Source: Fidelibacterota bacterium (GTDB lineage Bacteria; Fidelibacterota; Marinisomatia; SCGC-AAA003-L08; GCA-002704045). Taken from it: a stretch of 14,428 nt of DNA. Of this stretch, positions 1-7,008 are shown piece by piece (positions within the stretch are counted from its first letter, which is position 1; each line of letters starts with the position of its first letter). Under the pieces are notes generated by a model. That model worked only from the letters and a program-made list of their open reading frames with translations. It did not search any database and was not told where the DNA came from. The DNA lies in NCBI GenBank assembly GCA_002704045.1, contig PAFF01000027.1, positions 1 to 14,428 on the forward strand, read 5' to 3'. A program made the translations under genes and the position numbers.

Positions 1-91
1 TCCAATCGCTATGGATAAAGAATTGCGTTTTGCGATAAGAGAGGGTGGTCATACTGTCGGTGCAGGTGTTGTAACAGAGATTACAGAGTAG
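1..91 (+). CDS. tuf: Elongation factor Tu, C-terminal end (partial, 5' end outside window)
   Basis: This is the last 29 codons of EF-Tu, read in the frame starting at base 2 and ending with TAG at 89-91. EF-Tu is the GTPase that delivers aminoacyl-tRNA to the ribosomal A site. The visible residues include RFAIREGGHTVGAGVV, the strongly conserved final strands of beta-barrel domain III, followed by a TEITE tail. The GTPase domain lies upstream, outside the window. The stop codon runs straight into the ribosome binding site of rpmG, so the two genes are probably cotranscribed. A second tuf begins at the far end of the window in the same orientation. The two fragments cover opposite ends of the protein, so their identity cannot be compared here. 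Identification is secure from the C-terminal motif. Confidence 0.95.
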   Translation, partial: PIAMDKELRFAIREGGHTVGAGVVTEITE

Positions 92-101
92 AGGTTTTAT
101 C

Positions 102-266
102 ATGGCAGGTAATAGTAAAAGAGTAATTATTCATTTGCAAAGTACTGAGGGTTCAGGTTATAGATATACGATAACTAAGAATAAGCGCCTACATCCAGAC
201 AGGATGGAATTGAGAAAATATGATCCTGTTTTGAAAAAGCATGTGATATTTAAAGAAACAAAATAA
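102..266 (+). CDS. rpmG: 50S ribosomal protein L33, zinc-free form
   Basis: A 54-residue small basic protein of the large ribosomal subunit, found near the E site. It shows the L33 pattern: a YRYTITKNKR stretch at about residues 20-29, then ELRKYDPVLKKHVIFKETK to the C-terminus. It contains no cysteine, so it is the C-minus form that does not bind zinc. The usual length is 50-56 residues, so it is complete. The ATG is supported by an AGAGG at 90-94, seven bases upstream and overlapping the tuf stop codon. It lies 10 bp after tuf and 11 bp before tRNA-Trp, a tuf-rpmG-tRNA-Trp-secE order known from several bacterial phyla. I found it by reading the gap after tuf directly. The identification is firm. 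Confidence 0.94.
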   Translation: MAGNSKRVIIHLQSTEGSGYRYTITKNKRLHPDRMELRKYDPVLKKHVIFKETK

Positions 267-277
267 TTAATTAATAG

Positions 278-350
278 AGGAGCGTAGTTCAATTGGTAGA
301 GCACCGGCCTCCAAAGCCGGGAGTTGAGGGTTCGAGTCCTTCCGCTCCTG
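278..350 (+). tRNA. trnW: tRNA-Trp (anticodon CCA)
   Basis: A full cloverleaf can be folded. The 7-bp acceptor stem pairs 278-284 with 343-349. The D stem pairs GTTC 287-290 with GAGC 299-302. The anticodon stem CCGGC/GCCGG is at 304-308 and 316-320, with the 7-base loop CTCCAAA placing anticodon CCA at 311-313. The variable loop is five bases. The T stem pairs 326-330 with 338-342 around TTCGAGT. G350 is the discriminator base, typical of bacterial tRNA-Trp. The 3' CCA is not encoded (CAA follows), so it must be added after processing. The gene sits 11 bp after rpmG and 18 bp before secE and is probably cut out of a mixed mRNA-tRNA transcript. Confidence 0.97.
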
Positions 351-368
351 CAAAAAAATGTTAAAAAT

Positions 369-560
369 ATGAATAAAATAAAAAGTTATTTTAATCAAGT
401 AGCAATAGAAATGAAAAAAGTATCTTGGTTGTCAAAAGAAGAGTTGATGGGTTCTACTATGGTGGTCGGTCTTTTTGCGATAATTTTGGCATTGTTTTTG
501 TTTGTAATTGATTATGCGATTAGTGATTTGGTATTTAGGTTGTTTAATTTAAATGGATGA
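369..560 (+). CDS. secE: Preprotein translocase subunit SecE
   Basis: A 63-residue inner-membrane protein that clamps SecY in the SecYEG export channel. An amphipathic N-terminal part holds the family motif EMKKVSWLSKEEL at about residues 14-26. One hydrophobic membrane segment follows at about 30-52. This is the short single-span form common outside the enterobacteria. Most SecE proteins have Trp-Pro in the motif, but here it is Trp20-Leu21. The ATG at 369 is chosen because the open frame extends upstream only into the tRNA. No Shine-Dalgarno sequence is visible. A four-codon ORF (ATG at 358, stop TGA 370-372) overlaps this ATG. The reading frame ends inside the first codons of nusG, next to which secE is almost always found. 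Confidence 0.93.
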   Translation: MNKIKSYFNQVAIEMKKVSWLSKEELMGSTMVVGLFAIILALFLFVIDYAISDLVFRLFNLNG

Positions 561-1107
561 TTTAATGTCAAGTCCTGAAATGAAGTGGTTTTCTTTAAGA
601 GTGATATCTGGCAAAGAACAAAAAATAAAAGAAAATATTTTTTATGAATTAGAAGATAGTGGCATTTCTGATTTGGTAGAAAATATATTTGTTCCAACAG
701 ATAAAGTTATTGAGATAAGAGGTAATAAAAAAAGAATTAAAGAGAAAACTTTTTTCCCTGGATATGTTTTAATCAAAATGATGCTTACTAAGGAATCTAG
801 ATATGTTATAGAGAATACACAAGGAGTCCTTAGTTTTATTGGTTCTAAAAAAGAACCTGTTCCATTAAGAGATGTAGAAGTTAAGAGAATTATAGGTGAG
901 GTTGAGAAAAAAGAAGGTCAGGAAATACTTCAAACACCATTCAGAGTAGGTGATCCGGTAAAGGTTGTTGATGGTCCGTTCACTGATTTTTCGGGATATG
1001 TTGAAGAAGTCAATAATGATAAGCAAAAAGTTAAAGTAACTGTTTCTATATTTGGCAGGCCAACACCTGTTGAATTAGATTTTTTTCAGCTTGAATTAGA
1101 GGGTTAG
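553..1107 (+). CDS. nusG: Transcription termination/antitermination factor NusG
   Basis: NusG binds the RNA polymerase clamp, alters pausing and Rho-dependent termination, and can couple transcription to translation through S10. The NGN domain begins at about residue 10 with KWFSLRVISGKEQKI and includes FFPGYVLIKM. The KOW domain lies near the C-terminus, seen as FRVGDPVKVVDGPFTDFSG and FGRPTPVELDF. The length of 184 aa is normal. The start is uncertain. ATG 553 overlaps the end of secE by 8 bases and would be coupled to it. ATG 565 has a GGA at 555-557, seven bases upstream. ATG 580 leaves only the conserved core. All three are in frame, and no strong Shine-Dalgarno sequence decides between them. 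Function is certain; the exact N-terminus is not. Confidence 0.95.
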   Translation: MDDLMSSPEMKWFSLRVISGKEQKIKENIFYELEDSGISDLVENIFVPTDKVIEIRGNKKRIKEKTFFPGYVLIKMMLTKESRYVIENTQGVLSFIGSKKEPVPLRDVEVKRIIGEVEKKEGQEILQTPFRVGDPVKVVDGPFTDFSGYVEEVNNDKQKVKVTVSIFGRPTPVELDFFQLELEG

Positions 1108-1112
1108 TTGAT

Positions 1113-1538
1113 ATGGCAAAAAAACAGATTGGATTTTTGAAATTACAAATTTTAGCAGGTAAGGCTAGTCCAGCTCCACCAGTAGGACCAGCGCTAGGTC
1201 AGCATGGAGTTAATATAATGGAATTTTGCAAGGCCTTTAATGCAAAAACCCAAGATCAGCCTGGTAAAACGATTCCGGTTGAGATAACTGTTTATGCTGA
1301 TAGATCATTTTCGTTCGTTACTAAAACTCCACCAGTTCCAACGTTATTGATTGAAGCTGCTAAGATTGCCAAGGGTTCGGGTGAGCCAAACAAAGAAAAA
1401 GTAGGTTCGGTTACCATGGCTGATGTAAAAAAAATAGCAGAAATAAAAATGCCAGACCTGAATGCTTACAATGTTGATGGTGCGGTTAATATGATAATTG
1501 GTACTGCAAGGAGTATGGGAATTGAGGTTAAAAAATAA
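1113..1538 (+). CDS. rplK: 50S ribosomal protein L11
   Basis: L11, 141 aa (normal full length), binds the 23S rRNA GTPase-associated region with L10 and contacts EF-G and release factors. The N-terminal domain shows LQILAGKASPAPPVGPALGQ at about residues 10-29, including the proline-rich segment tied to thiostrepton-class sensitivity. The C-terminal RNA-binding domain carries MPDLNAYNVDGAVNMIIGTA at about 113-132, the family signature region. The start follows AGAGGG at 1098-1103, inside the end of nusG and nine bases from the ATG. It lies 5 bp after nusG and 2 bp before rplA, so no separate promoter fits immediately upstream. Confidence 0.97.
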   Translation: MAKKQIGFLKLQILAGKASPAPPVGPALGQHGVNIMEFCKAFNAKTQDQPGKTIPVEITVYADRSFSFVTKTPPVPTLLIEAAKIAKGSGEPNKEKVGSVTMADVKKIAEIKMPDLNAYNVDGAVNMIIGTARSMGIEVKK

Positions 1539-1540
1539 TT

Positions 1541-2230
1541 ATGGCTAAAAGTAGAAGATATAAAGATTTATTAAAAAACGTAGATAGGGATGTGTTTTAT
1601 TCTCTTTCTGATGGTATAGGTCTAGTTAAGTCTAGTTCTGTAAAATTTGACGAAACGGTTGATATAGCTGTTAATTTAGGTGTCGATCCAAGACATGCTG
1701 ATCAGCTAGTTAGAGGTACGGTAGCTCTGCCTAATGGAACTGGTAAAGATGTAAAGGTTTTGGTAATAACTCAAGGTGAGAATATAGCATTGGCGGAATC
1801 AAGTGGAGCGGATTTGGTAGGATCGGACGAATATATTTCCAAAATAAAAGGTGGTTGGATAGATATAGATACAATTATTGTTACGCCAGATATGATGGCA
1901 AAAGTGGGTCAATTGGGCAAGATATTGGGTCCAAAGGGATTGATGCCAAGTCCTAAATCGGGAACAGTTACAACTGATGTGGTCAAATCTGTAAAAGAGA
2001 TTAAGTCAGGTAGAATTGAGTATAGAGTTGATAAGCAAGGTATTATTCATTCTGTTTTGGGTAAGATTGGATTTGGTTCAGATAAGTTGTATGAAAATGC
2101 ATCGGTATTTTTGAGCGCAATAAAGGGTGCAAGGCCCTCGTCGGTTAAAGGTACTTACTTGAAAAAGGTTACTATTTCATCTACAATGGGTCCAGGTATA
2201 AAAATTGATGTTAGTTCAATAGCTTCATAG
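1541..2230 (+). CDS. rplA: 50S ribosomal protein L1
   Basis: L1, 229 aa, forms the mobile L1 stalk that guides deacylated tRNA out of the E site. In many bacteria it also represses its own operon by binding the mRNA. Recognisable stretches are KFDETVDIAVNLGVDPRHAD at about residues 36-55 and LGKILGPKGLMPSPKSGT near 125-142, the L1 signature. Length matches the family (about 230 aa). It starts 2 bp after rplK, with GAGG at 1524-1527 as a rather distant possible ribosome binding site, so it is probably translated by coupling. I did not recognise the rRNA-mimic hairpin that L1 binds in operon leaders. Confidence 0.97.
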   Translation: MAKSRRYKDLLKNVDRDVFYSLSDGIGLVKSSSVKFDETVDIAVNLGVDPRHADQLVRGTVALPNGTGKDVKVLVITQGENIALAESSGADLVGSDEYISKIKGGWIDIDTIIVTPDMMAKVGQLGKILGPKGLMPSPKSGTVTTDVVKSVKEIKSGRIEYRVDKQGIIHSVLGKIGFGSDKLYENASVFLSAIKGARPSSVKGTYLKKVTISSTMGPGIKIDVSSIAS

Positions 2231-2238
2231 GAGAAGAT

Positions 2239-2754
2239 ATGTCTAGAAAGATAAAGGAAGATATGGTAAGTTTTTTGGAAAATAATTTAAAAATGTCTAA
2301 AGGGATTTACTTTACAAGTTATACAGGTTTGAACGTTTCTCAAATGACAAATTTGCGAAATCAATTTAGGGATGAAAATGTTACATTTAAGATTTCCAAA
2401 AACACACTTACTAAAATTGCATTAAAAAATACTGACTTGACAAGTGTTGATGATATTCTTGTTGGTCAGGTTGCGATAGCATATTCATTCGAGGATGCTT
2501 CTGCTCCTGCAAGAGTAATTAAAAAATTTGCTAAAGAAAATGAAAATTTAGAAGTATTGGGTATATTATTTGAAGGTAAGCGATTTGAGGGAGTAGAATT
2601 TGAAAAGATCGCAAGCTTGCCTAGTAGGGAAGATTTGTATGCGAAGCTTTTGAGTGGCTTGTCGCAACCTATGTCTGGCTTGGCTTCAACTCTGAATGGA
2701 GCAATGGGTAAGTTGGCTGGGTTACTAGAAAGTTTAAAATCAACAAAATCATAA
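2239..2754 (+). CDS. rplJ: 50S ribosomal protein L10
   Basis: L10 (171 aa) anchors the L7/L12 dimers to 23S rRNA at the base of the stalk. The N-terminal rRNA-binding domain shows YFTSYTGLNVSQMTNLRNQF at about residues 24-43 and FKISKNTLTKIAL further on, both typical of L10. The C-terminal helix (about 130-171) is where L7/L12 dimers attach. An AGGAGA at 2229-2234 overlaps the rplA stop codon and lies four bases from the ATG. The gap from rplA is only 8 bp, so there is no room for the structured L10 leader that precedes rplJ in many bacteria, unless it lies inside rplA. Confidence 0.96.
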   Translation: MSRKIKEDMVSFLENNLKMSKGIYFTSYTGLNVSQMTNLRNQFRDENVTFKISKNTLTKIALKNTDLTSVDDILVGQVAIAYSFEDASAPARVIKKFAKENENLEVLGILFEGKRFEGVEFEKIASLPSREDLYAKLLSGLSQPMSGLASTLNGAMGKLAGLLESLKSTKS

Positions 2755-2775
2755 ATTTAATCTTAGGAGAATAAA

Positions 2776-3162
2776 ATGGCTGGTATAAATAAAGAAGATG
2801 TTTTATCATATTTAGAAAACGCAAATATGTTAGAAATATCAGAATTGATTTCTGATATTGAAGATAAGTTTGGTGTTACTGCTGCTGCTCCAGTTGCAGC
2901 TGTTGCGGCTGCGCCCGTGGCTGGTGATGGAGGTGCTGCTGCTGAAGCAAAGTCAGAATTTGATGTTGTTTTAGAGCAAGTAGGTGATAAAAAAATAAAC
3001 GTAATTAAGGCTGTAAGAGGGTTGACTGGTCTTGGATTGAAAGAAGCTAAAGATATGGTTGATAGTGCGCCATCAACGATAAAAGAAGCTGTTTCTAAAG
3101 AAGATGCTGATTCAATGAAGTCTAAGCTTGAAGAAGCTGGTGCGACCGTTGCTTTAAAGTAG
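2776..3162 (+). CDS. rplL: 50S ribosomal protein L7/L12
   Basis: L7/L12 is the multicopy acidic stalk protein that recruits and stimulates translation GTPases. At 128 aa it has the usual layout. The N-terminal dimerisation helices span about residues 1-32 and end in DIEDKFGVTA. An Ala/Pro/Gly-rich flexible hinge spans about 33-56, and its GCT/GCA codons make a local GC-rich patch at about 2880-2945. The globular factor-binding domain follows, with KINVIKAVRGLTGLGLKEAK and a C-terminal EEAGATVALK. AGGAG at 2765-2769 lies six bases before the ATG, a strong site suited to a protein needed in several copies per ribosome. Its last codons and stop codon lie in the hairpin at 3149-3179. Confidence 0.97.
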   Translation: MAGINKEDVLSYLENANMLEISELISDIEDKFGVTAAAPVAAVAAAPVAGDGGAAAEAKSEFDVVLEQVGDKKINVIKAVRGLTGLGLKEAKDMVDSAPSTIKEAVSKEDADSMKSKLEEAGATVALK

Positions 3163-3179
3163 CTAGTTGTTTGAAGCAA
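3149..3179 (+). promoter_or_regulatory. Hairpin spanning the rplL stop codon, before rpoB
   Basis: Bases 3149-3158 (TTGCTTTAAA) pair with 3170-3179 (TTTGAAGCAA) to give a 10-bp stem with one G-U pair and an 11-base loop. The rplL stop codon TAG (3160-3162) lies in the loop. No T-run follows directly, so this is not a classical intrinsic terminator. In E. coli the rplL-rpoB junction holds a partial terminator and an RNase III site that lower polymerase expression relative to ribosomal proteins. A similar role here is an inference from position. The stem is A/T-rich and could also be chance. Confidence 0.4.
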
Positions 3180-3204
3180 GCATAGATATTTCAAAAAATA
3201 AATT

Positions 3205-3222
3205 AGGGGGCTTATAGCTTTG
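3205..3222 (+). promoter_or_regulatory. rpoB ribosome binding site and TTG start codon
   Basis: AGGGGG at 3205-3210 lies nine bases before TTG 3220-3222. The next in-frame ATG codes for residue 22, directly before the conserved PDLLAIQINSYEEF block. Starting there would remove the RQAFG segment, which resembles the conserved residues ahead of that block in other RpoB proteins. The site supports TTG as the true start. Confidence 0.75.
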
Positions 3223-6200
3223 TCTGATAATCCAAATAATTCATCTAGGCAGGCCTTTGGTCATGTGCAGTCACATGTTCAGATGCCTGATCTATTAGCA
3301 ATACAAATCAACTCTTACGAAGAATTCTTGCAGGAAGATGTTCTGGTAGAAAAAAGAAGAAACCAAGGTCTTGAGCAGGTTTTTTCAAGTATGTTTCCAG
3401 TAGAAGATACTCATAAAAATTATGTTTTAGAGTATAAATACTATTATTCAGGTTTGCCTAAATACACAGTGCAAGAGTGTTTAGAGAGAAGGATTTCTTA
3501 TACAGTACCTTTGAAGGTTAGATTTGTTTTGCATATTACAGATGAAAATGATAGATCTAAGTATGTGCAAGATATTGAGCAAGATGTATTTTTTGGCAAC
3601 ATACCATATATGACCGATAGAGGTACTTTTGTGATTAATGGAGCTGAACGTGTTATTGTAAGTCAGTTACAAAGATCCCCTGGTGTATTTTTTGACGAGG
3701 CATTTCATCCTAATGGAACAAAGATTTTTAAAGCGCGAATAATTCCGTTTAGAGGTTCATGGGTGGATTTTACAACTGATATTTATGATTGTATATACAC
3801 TATAATTGATAGAAGAAGGAAATTTCCTTGCTCATTGCTTATGAGAGCTATAGGATACTCTTCTAATAGAGATATTTTTGAAGCTCTAGGATATGTAGAA
3901 AATGTTAAAAAGTTCAATTCTAAGAATATAATTGAAAGAACTTTAGCTGAAGATTTGGTTGATAAGAAGAACGGTGAAGTTGTTAGGGAGGCCGGTAGTA
4001 AATTAAATAAGTCTGACTGTGATTTGATAATGAAGATGGATCTAAAGCAATTATCTTTAATAAAAAAAGATGTTCACGGCATTGAAATTGAAATGTTGAT
4101 GAACACCTTTAAAAAAGACCCTACTTCATCTACAGATGAGGCCTTGCTATTGCTGTATCAACATTTGAGAACTGGAGAGGCTCCAAGTATTGATATATCT
4201 AGAAAGTTTATTGAAAAAATGTTTTTTTCAACAAAAAAATATGATTTGGGTCAAGTTGGCAGGTATAGAATAAATAAAAAATTTGATTTGGATGCTCCAG
4301 TTGATGAGCCGGTTTTGATTAAAGATGACTTTGTTGAAGTTTTAAAATATTTGATTGAAATGAGAAAGGGAGATCGATTTCCTGATGATATTGACCATCT
4401 TGGGAATAGAAGAGTTAGGACAGTTGGTGAGCAGCTTTCAAATCAGTTTAGTATTGCTATAAGTAGAATGCAAAGAACAATTAGAGAGAGAATGAATCAG
4501 AGAGAGTCTGAGAGTTTAACTCCTCAAGATTTGGTAAACTCTAGGGTTGTTACTACGGTTTTAAATACTTTTTTTGGTACTAGTCAATTGTCTCAGTTTA
4601 TGGATCAAACTAATCCTTTGTCAGAAGTTACTCATAAAAGAAGAATTTCTGCGCTAGGACCTGGCGGACTTACTAGAGAAAGGGCTGGATTTGAAGTTCG
4701 AGATGTTCATCATACTCATTACGGAAGATTGTGTCCAATTGAAACTCCGGAAGGTCCTAATATTGGACTTATAAGCTCACTTGCGACTTATGCGGTAGTA
4801 AACAGACTCGGTTTTCTTGAGTCTCCTTATAGAGTAGTAGAAAATTCCAGTAAAAAATCAATTATAACAGATCAAGTTGATTATCTTGCTCCTGATGATG
4901 AAGATAGAGTTTTTATAGCGCAAGCTACTGAATCAATAGAAAAAGATTTTTTTGAAAATGAATATGTAAGAGCTAGGAAAGGAGATGATTTTCCTGTTGT
5001 TGAGTCTGGTGATGTGTCTTATATGGATATATCGCCAAATCAGATTGTGAGCGTTTCTGCTTCTTTGATACCATTTTTAGAACATGATGATGCTAATAGA
5101 GCTCTTATGGGTTCTAATATGATGAGGCAATCAGTGCCACTTTTAAGGCCTGAATCTCCAATTGTTGGAACAGGTATTGAAGGTAAGGTTGCAAAAGACT
5201 CAAGGTCGGCTATATTTTCAAAGTATAATGGTACTATTCACTCAGTATCTGCAAATGAAATCGTAATAGCTGTTAGTAGAAGAAAAGATTCTATTTCATT
5301 GGTAAAAGGGGAAAATTTAGTTTCTGTTAAATTAAATAAATTTCTTAGATCAAATCAAAATACGTGCATTAATCAAAAGCCTTTAGTTAAAGTTAGAGAT
5401 ATAGTAAAGAAAGGCGATTGTCTTGCAGACGGTGCTAGTACTAATGGGGGTGAATTAGCTCTTGGTCGGAATCTGAGAGTTGCTTTTATGCCTTGGCGTG
5501 GATATAATTTTGAAGATGCTATTGTAATAAATGAAAGATTGATTAAAGAAGATATAATGACGTCTATACACATGAAAGAGTTTGAAGTTGAAATAAGGGA
5601 TACAAAGAGGGGTGAAGAAGAGCTCACGAGCGAAATTCCAAATGTAAGTGAAGAGGCTACTCGAAATCTAGACGACTATGGCATTATAAGGATTGGTGCT
5701 GAAGTTAAGCCTGGTGATATTTTGGTAGGTAAGGTTACACCTAAGGGTGAGACCGATCCAAGTCCCGAGGAAAAATTATTAAGAGCTATTTTTGGTGAAA
5801 AGGCAGGTGATGTTAAAGACGCATCAAAAAGGGCTCCTGCAGGCGTTTATGGTACTATTGTTGGCACTCAGCTTTTTGAAAGAAAAAGTAAAGCGTTTAG
5901 AAAGCAGGAAAGAGAAAAGATAAGAGGATTGCAAAAAAATGCAAGATTATCAAGAGTAGAACTAATGGCTAAAAGAGATGAGATGCTTCATAAAAATATG
6001 TTGGATGAGATTTCTGGTGGAATTAGAGATGCCTCAACTAATAAGACAGAAATTAAAGCAAAAACATTACTTACCAAGCAGAGAATTAAAGAGCTTGATT
6101 TAGAAAGATTGTCATTAAAATCTCCTTGGGTTGAAGACCCTAAAAAATGGTTTACGATCTTAAAGGTATGGGAAAACTATCGTTTAAATTTAAAAAGAAT

Positions 6201-6990
6201 TGAAGAAAACTTAGAAAAAGACGTTTTTAAGTTAAAGGTTGGGGATGATCTTCAACAAGGAGTTATGAAGCTCGCTAAAGTCTGTATAGCTCAGAAAAGA
6301 AAGGCTGCTGTTGGAGATAAAATGGCTGGAAGGCATGGCAATAAGGGAATAGTATCCATAATTGTGCCTGAGGAAGACATGCCATTTACAGAAGATGGCA
6401 AGCCAATTGATCTTATATTGAATCCTTTAGGTGTTCCATCTAGAATGAATTTGGGTCAGCTTTATGAAACTATGTTAGGATGGGCAGGAGAATTGTTGGA
6501 TAAAAAATATGCTACTCCTGTTTTTGATGGTGCAACCAGGCAAGAGGTAAAGTCTGAAATGAAGCTAGCAAATATTCCGGAGAGTGGAAAGGTAAGCCTT
6601 TGGGATGGTAAGACTGGAGAGAAATTTGATTATCCAGTTTTCTGTGGAAATATATACTTTCTGAAATTATCTCATCAGGTAAATGATAAGATGCATTCAA
6701 GAGCAACTGGTCCTTATTCATTAATAACTCAACAGCCGCTTGGTGGTAAAGCTCAATCAGGTGGTCAGAGGTTTGGAGAGATGGAGGTTTGGGCATTAGA
6801 AGCATATGGTGCAGCTCATACATTGCAAGAGATTTTGACTTTAAAATCTGATGATGTAGAAGGAAGGGCGAAATTGTATAATAATCTTGTTAGAGGTGAA
6901 AATACGCCTGATCCAAATCTTCCTGAATCATTTAATGTATTGATTAAAGAGTTAGAAGGTCTAGGCCTGAATGTTGTTTTAAACAATTAG
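3220..6990 (+). CDS. rpoB: DNA-directed RNA polymerase subunit beta
   Basis: The beta subunit (1256 aa) forms one pincer of RNA polymerase and half of the active site. PDLLAIQINSYEEF (about 23-36) opens the protein. A barrel-sandwich insert lies in the lobe at about 230-290, shorter than the E. coli region. The rifampicin pocket is at about 453-480: SQLSQFMDQTNP with Asp462, then THKRRISALGPGG. The residues most often mutated in resistance are the sensitive type, so susceptibility is predicted. RGYNFEDAIVINERL holds Glu765-Asp766. A helical insert at about 890-1005 corresponds to the beta-i9 region. GDKMAGRHGNKG supplies Lys1034 and Lys1042, matching E. coli Lys1065 and Lys1073. The C-terminal clamp region has QPLGGKAQSGGQRFGEMEVW. 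The start is TTG. Overall it looks like FCB/PVC-type RpoB. The gene is intact. Confidence 0.98.
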   Translation: MSDNPNNSSRQAFGHVQSHVQMPDLLAIQINSYEEFLQEDVLVEKRRNQGLEQVFSSMFPVEDTHKNYVLEYKYYYSGLPKYTVQECLERRISYTVPLKVRFVLHITDENDRSKYVQDIEQDVFFGNIPYMTDRGTFVINGAERVIVSQLQRSPGVFFDEAFHPNGTKIFKARIIPFRGSWVDFTTDIYDCIYTIIDRRRKFPCSLLMRAIGYSSNRDIFEALGYVENVKKFNSKNIIERTLAEDLVDKKNGEVVREAGSKLNKSDCDLIMKMDLKQLSLIKKDVHGIEIEMLMNTFKKDPTSSTDEALLLLYQHLRTGEAPSIDISRKFIEKMFFSTKKYDLGQVGRYRINKKFDLDAPVDEPVLIKDDFVEVLKYLIEMRKGDRFPDDIDHLGNRRVRTVGEQLSNQFSIAISRMQRTIRERMNQRESESLTPQDLVNSRVVTTVLNTFFGTSQLSQFMDQTNPLSEVTHKRRISALGPGGLTRERAGFEVRDVHHTHYGRLCPIETPEGPNIGLISSLATYAVVNRLGFLESPYRVVENSSKKSIITDQVDYLAPDDEDRVFIAQATESIEKDFFENEYVRARKGDDFPVVESGDVSYMDISPNQIVSVSASLIPFLEHDDANRALMGSNMMRQSVPLLRPESPIVGTGIEGKVAKDSRSAIFSKYNGTIHSVSANEIVIAVSRRKDSISLVKGENLVSVKLNKFLRSNQNTCINQKPLVKVRDIVKKGDCLADGASTNGGELALGRNLRVAFMPWRGYNFEDAIVINERLIKEDIMTSIHMKEFEVEIRDTKRGEEELTSEIPNVSEEATRNLDDYGIIRIGAEVKPGDILVGKVTPKGETDPSPEEKLLRAIFGEKAGDVKDASKRAPAGVYGTIVGTQLFERKSKAFRKQEREKIRGLQKNARLSRVELMAKRDEMLHKNMLDEISGGIRDASTNKTEIKAKTLLTKQRIKELDLERLSLKSPWVEDPKKWFTILKVWENYRLNLKRIEENLEKDVFKLKVGDDLQQGVMKLAKVCIAQKRKAAVGDKMAGRHGNKGIVSIIVPEEDMPFTEDGKPIDLILNPLGVPSRMNLGQLYETMLGWAGELLDKKYATPVFDGATRQEVKSEMKLANIPESGKVSLWDGKTGEKFDYPVFCGNIYFLKLSHQVNDKMHSRATGPYSLITQQPLGGKAQSGGQRFGEMEVWALEAYGAAHTLQEILTLKSDDVEGRAKLYNNLVRGENTPDPNLPESFNVLIKELEGLGLNVVLNN

Positions 6991-6992
6991 AA

Positions 6993-7008
6993 AGGGAGTA
7001 GTAAATTG
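6993..7008 (+). promoter_or_regulatory. rpoC ribosome binding site and TTG start codon
   Basis: AGGGAG at 6993-6998 lies just after the rpoB stop codon and seven bases before TTG 7006-7008. An in-frame ATG at 7015 would be 16 bases from this site, too far for normal initiation. TTG is therefore the better start, as for rpoB. Confidence 0.75.

Noticed and set aside
324..368. N-terminal extension of secE from a TTG at 324
   Set aside because: It would be translated through the tRNA-Trp variable, T and acceptor regions. The SecE family length fits the ATG at 369.
2880..2950. GCT/GCA-rich repetitive patch as a simple repeat or inserted DNA
   Set aside because: It encodes the normal alanine-rich hinge of L7/L12, in frame and at the expected position.
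2763..3194. 143-codon open frame on the minus strand opposite rplL
   Set aside because: It lies wholly over rplL, is rich in Ala/Ser, and arises from the GCT-rich hinge and biased codons. It has no recognisable family and no separate regulatory context.
5373..6823. Minus-strand open frames of about 84 and 103 codons inside rpoB
   Set aside because: They are antisense shadows of a highly conserved gene, with low-complexity products and no recognisable domain.
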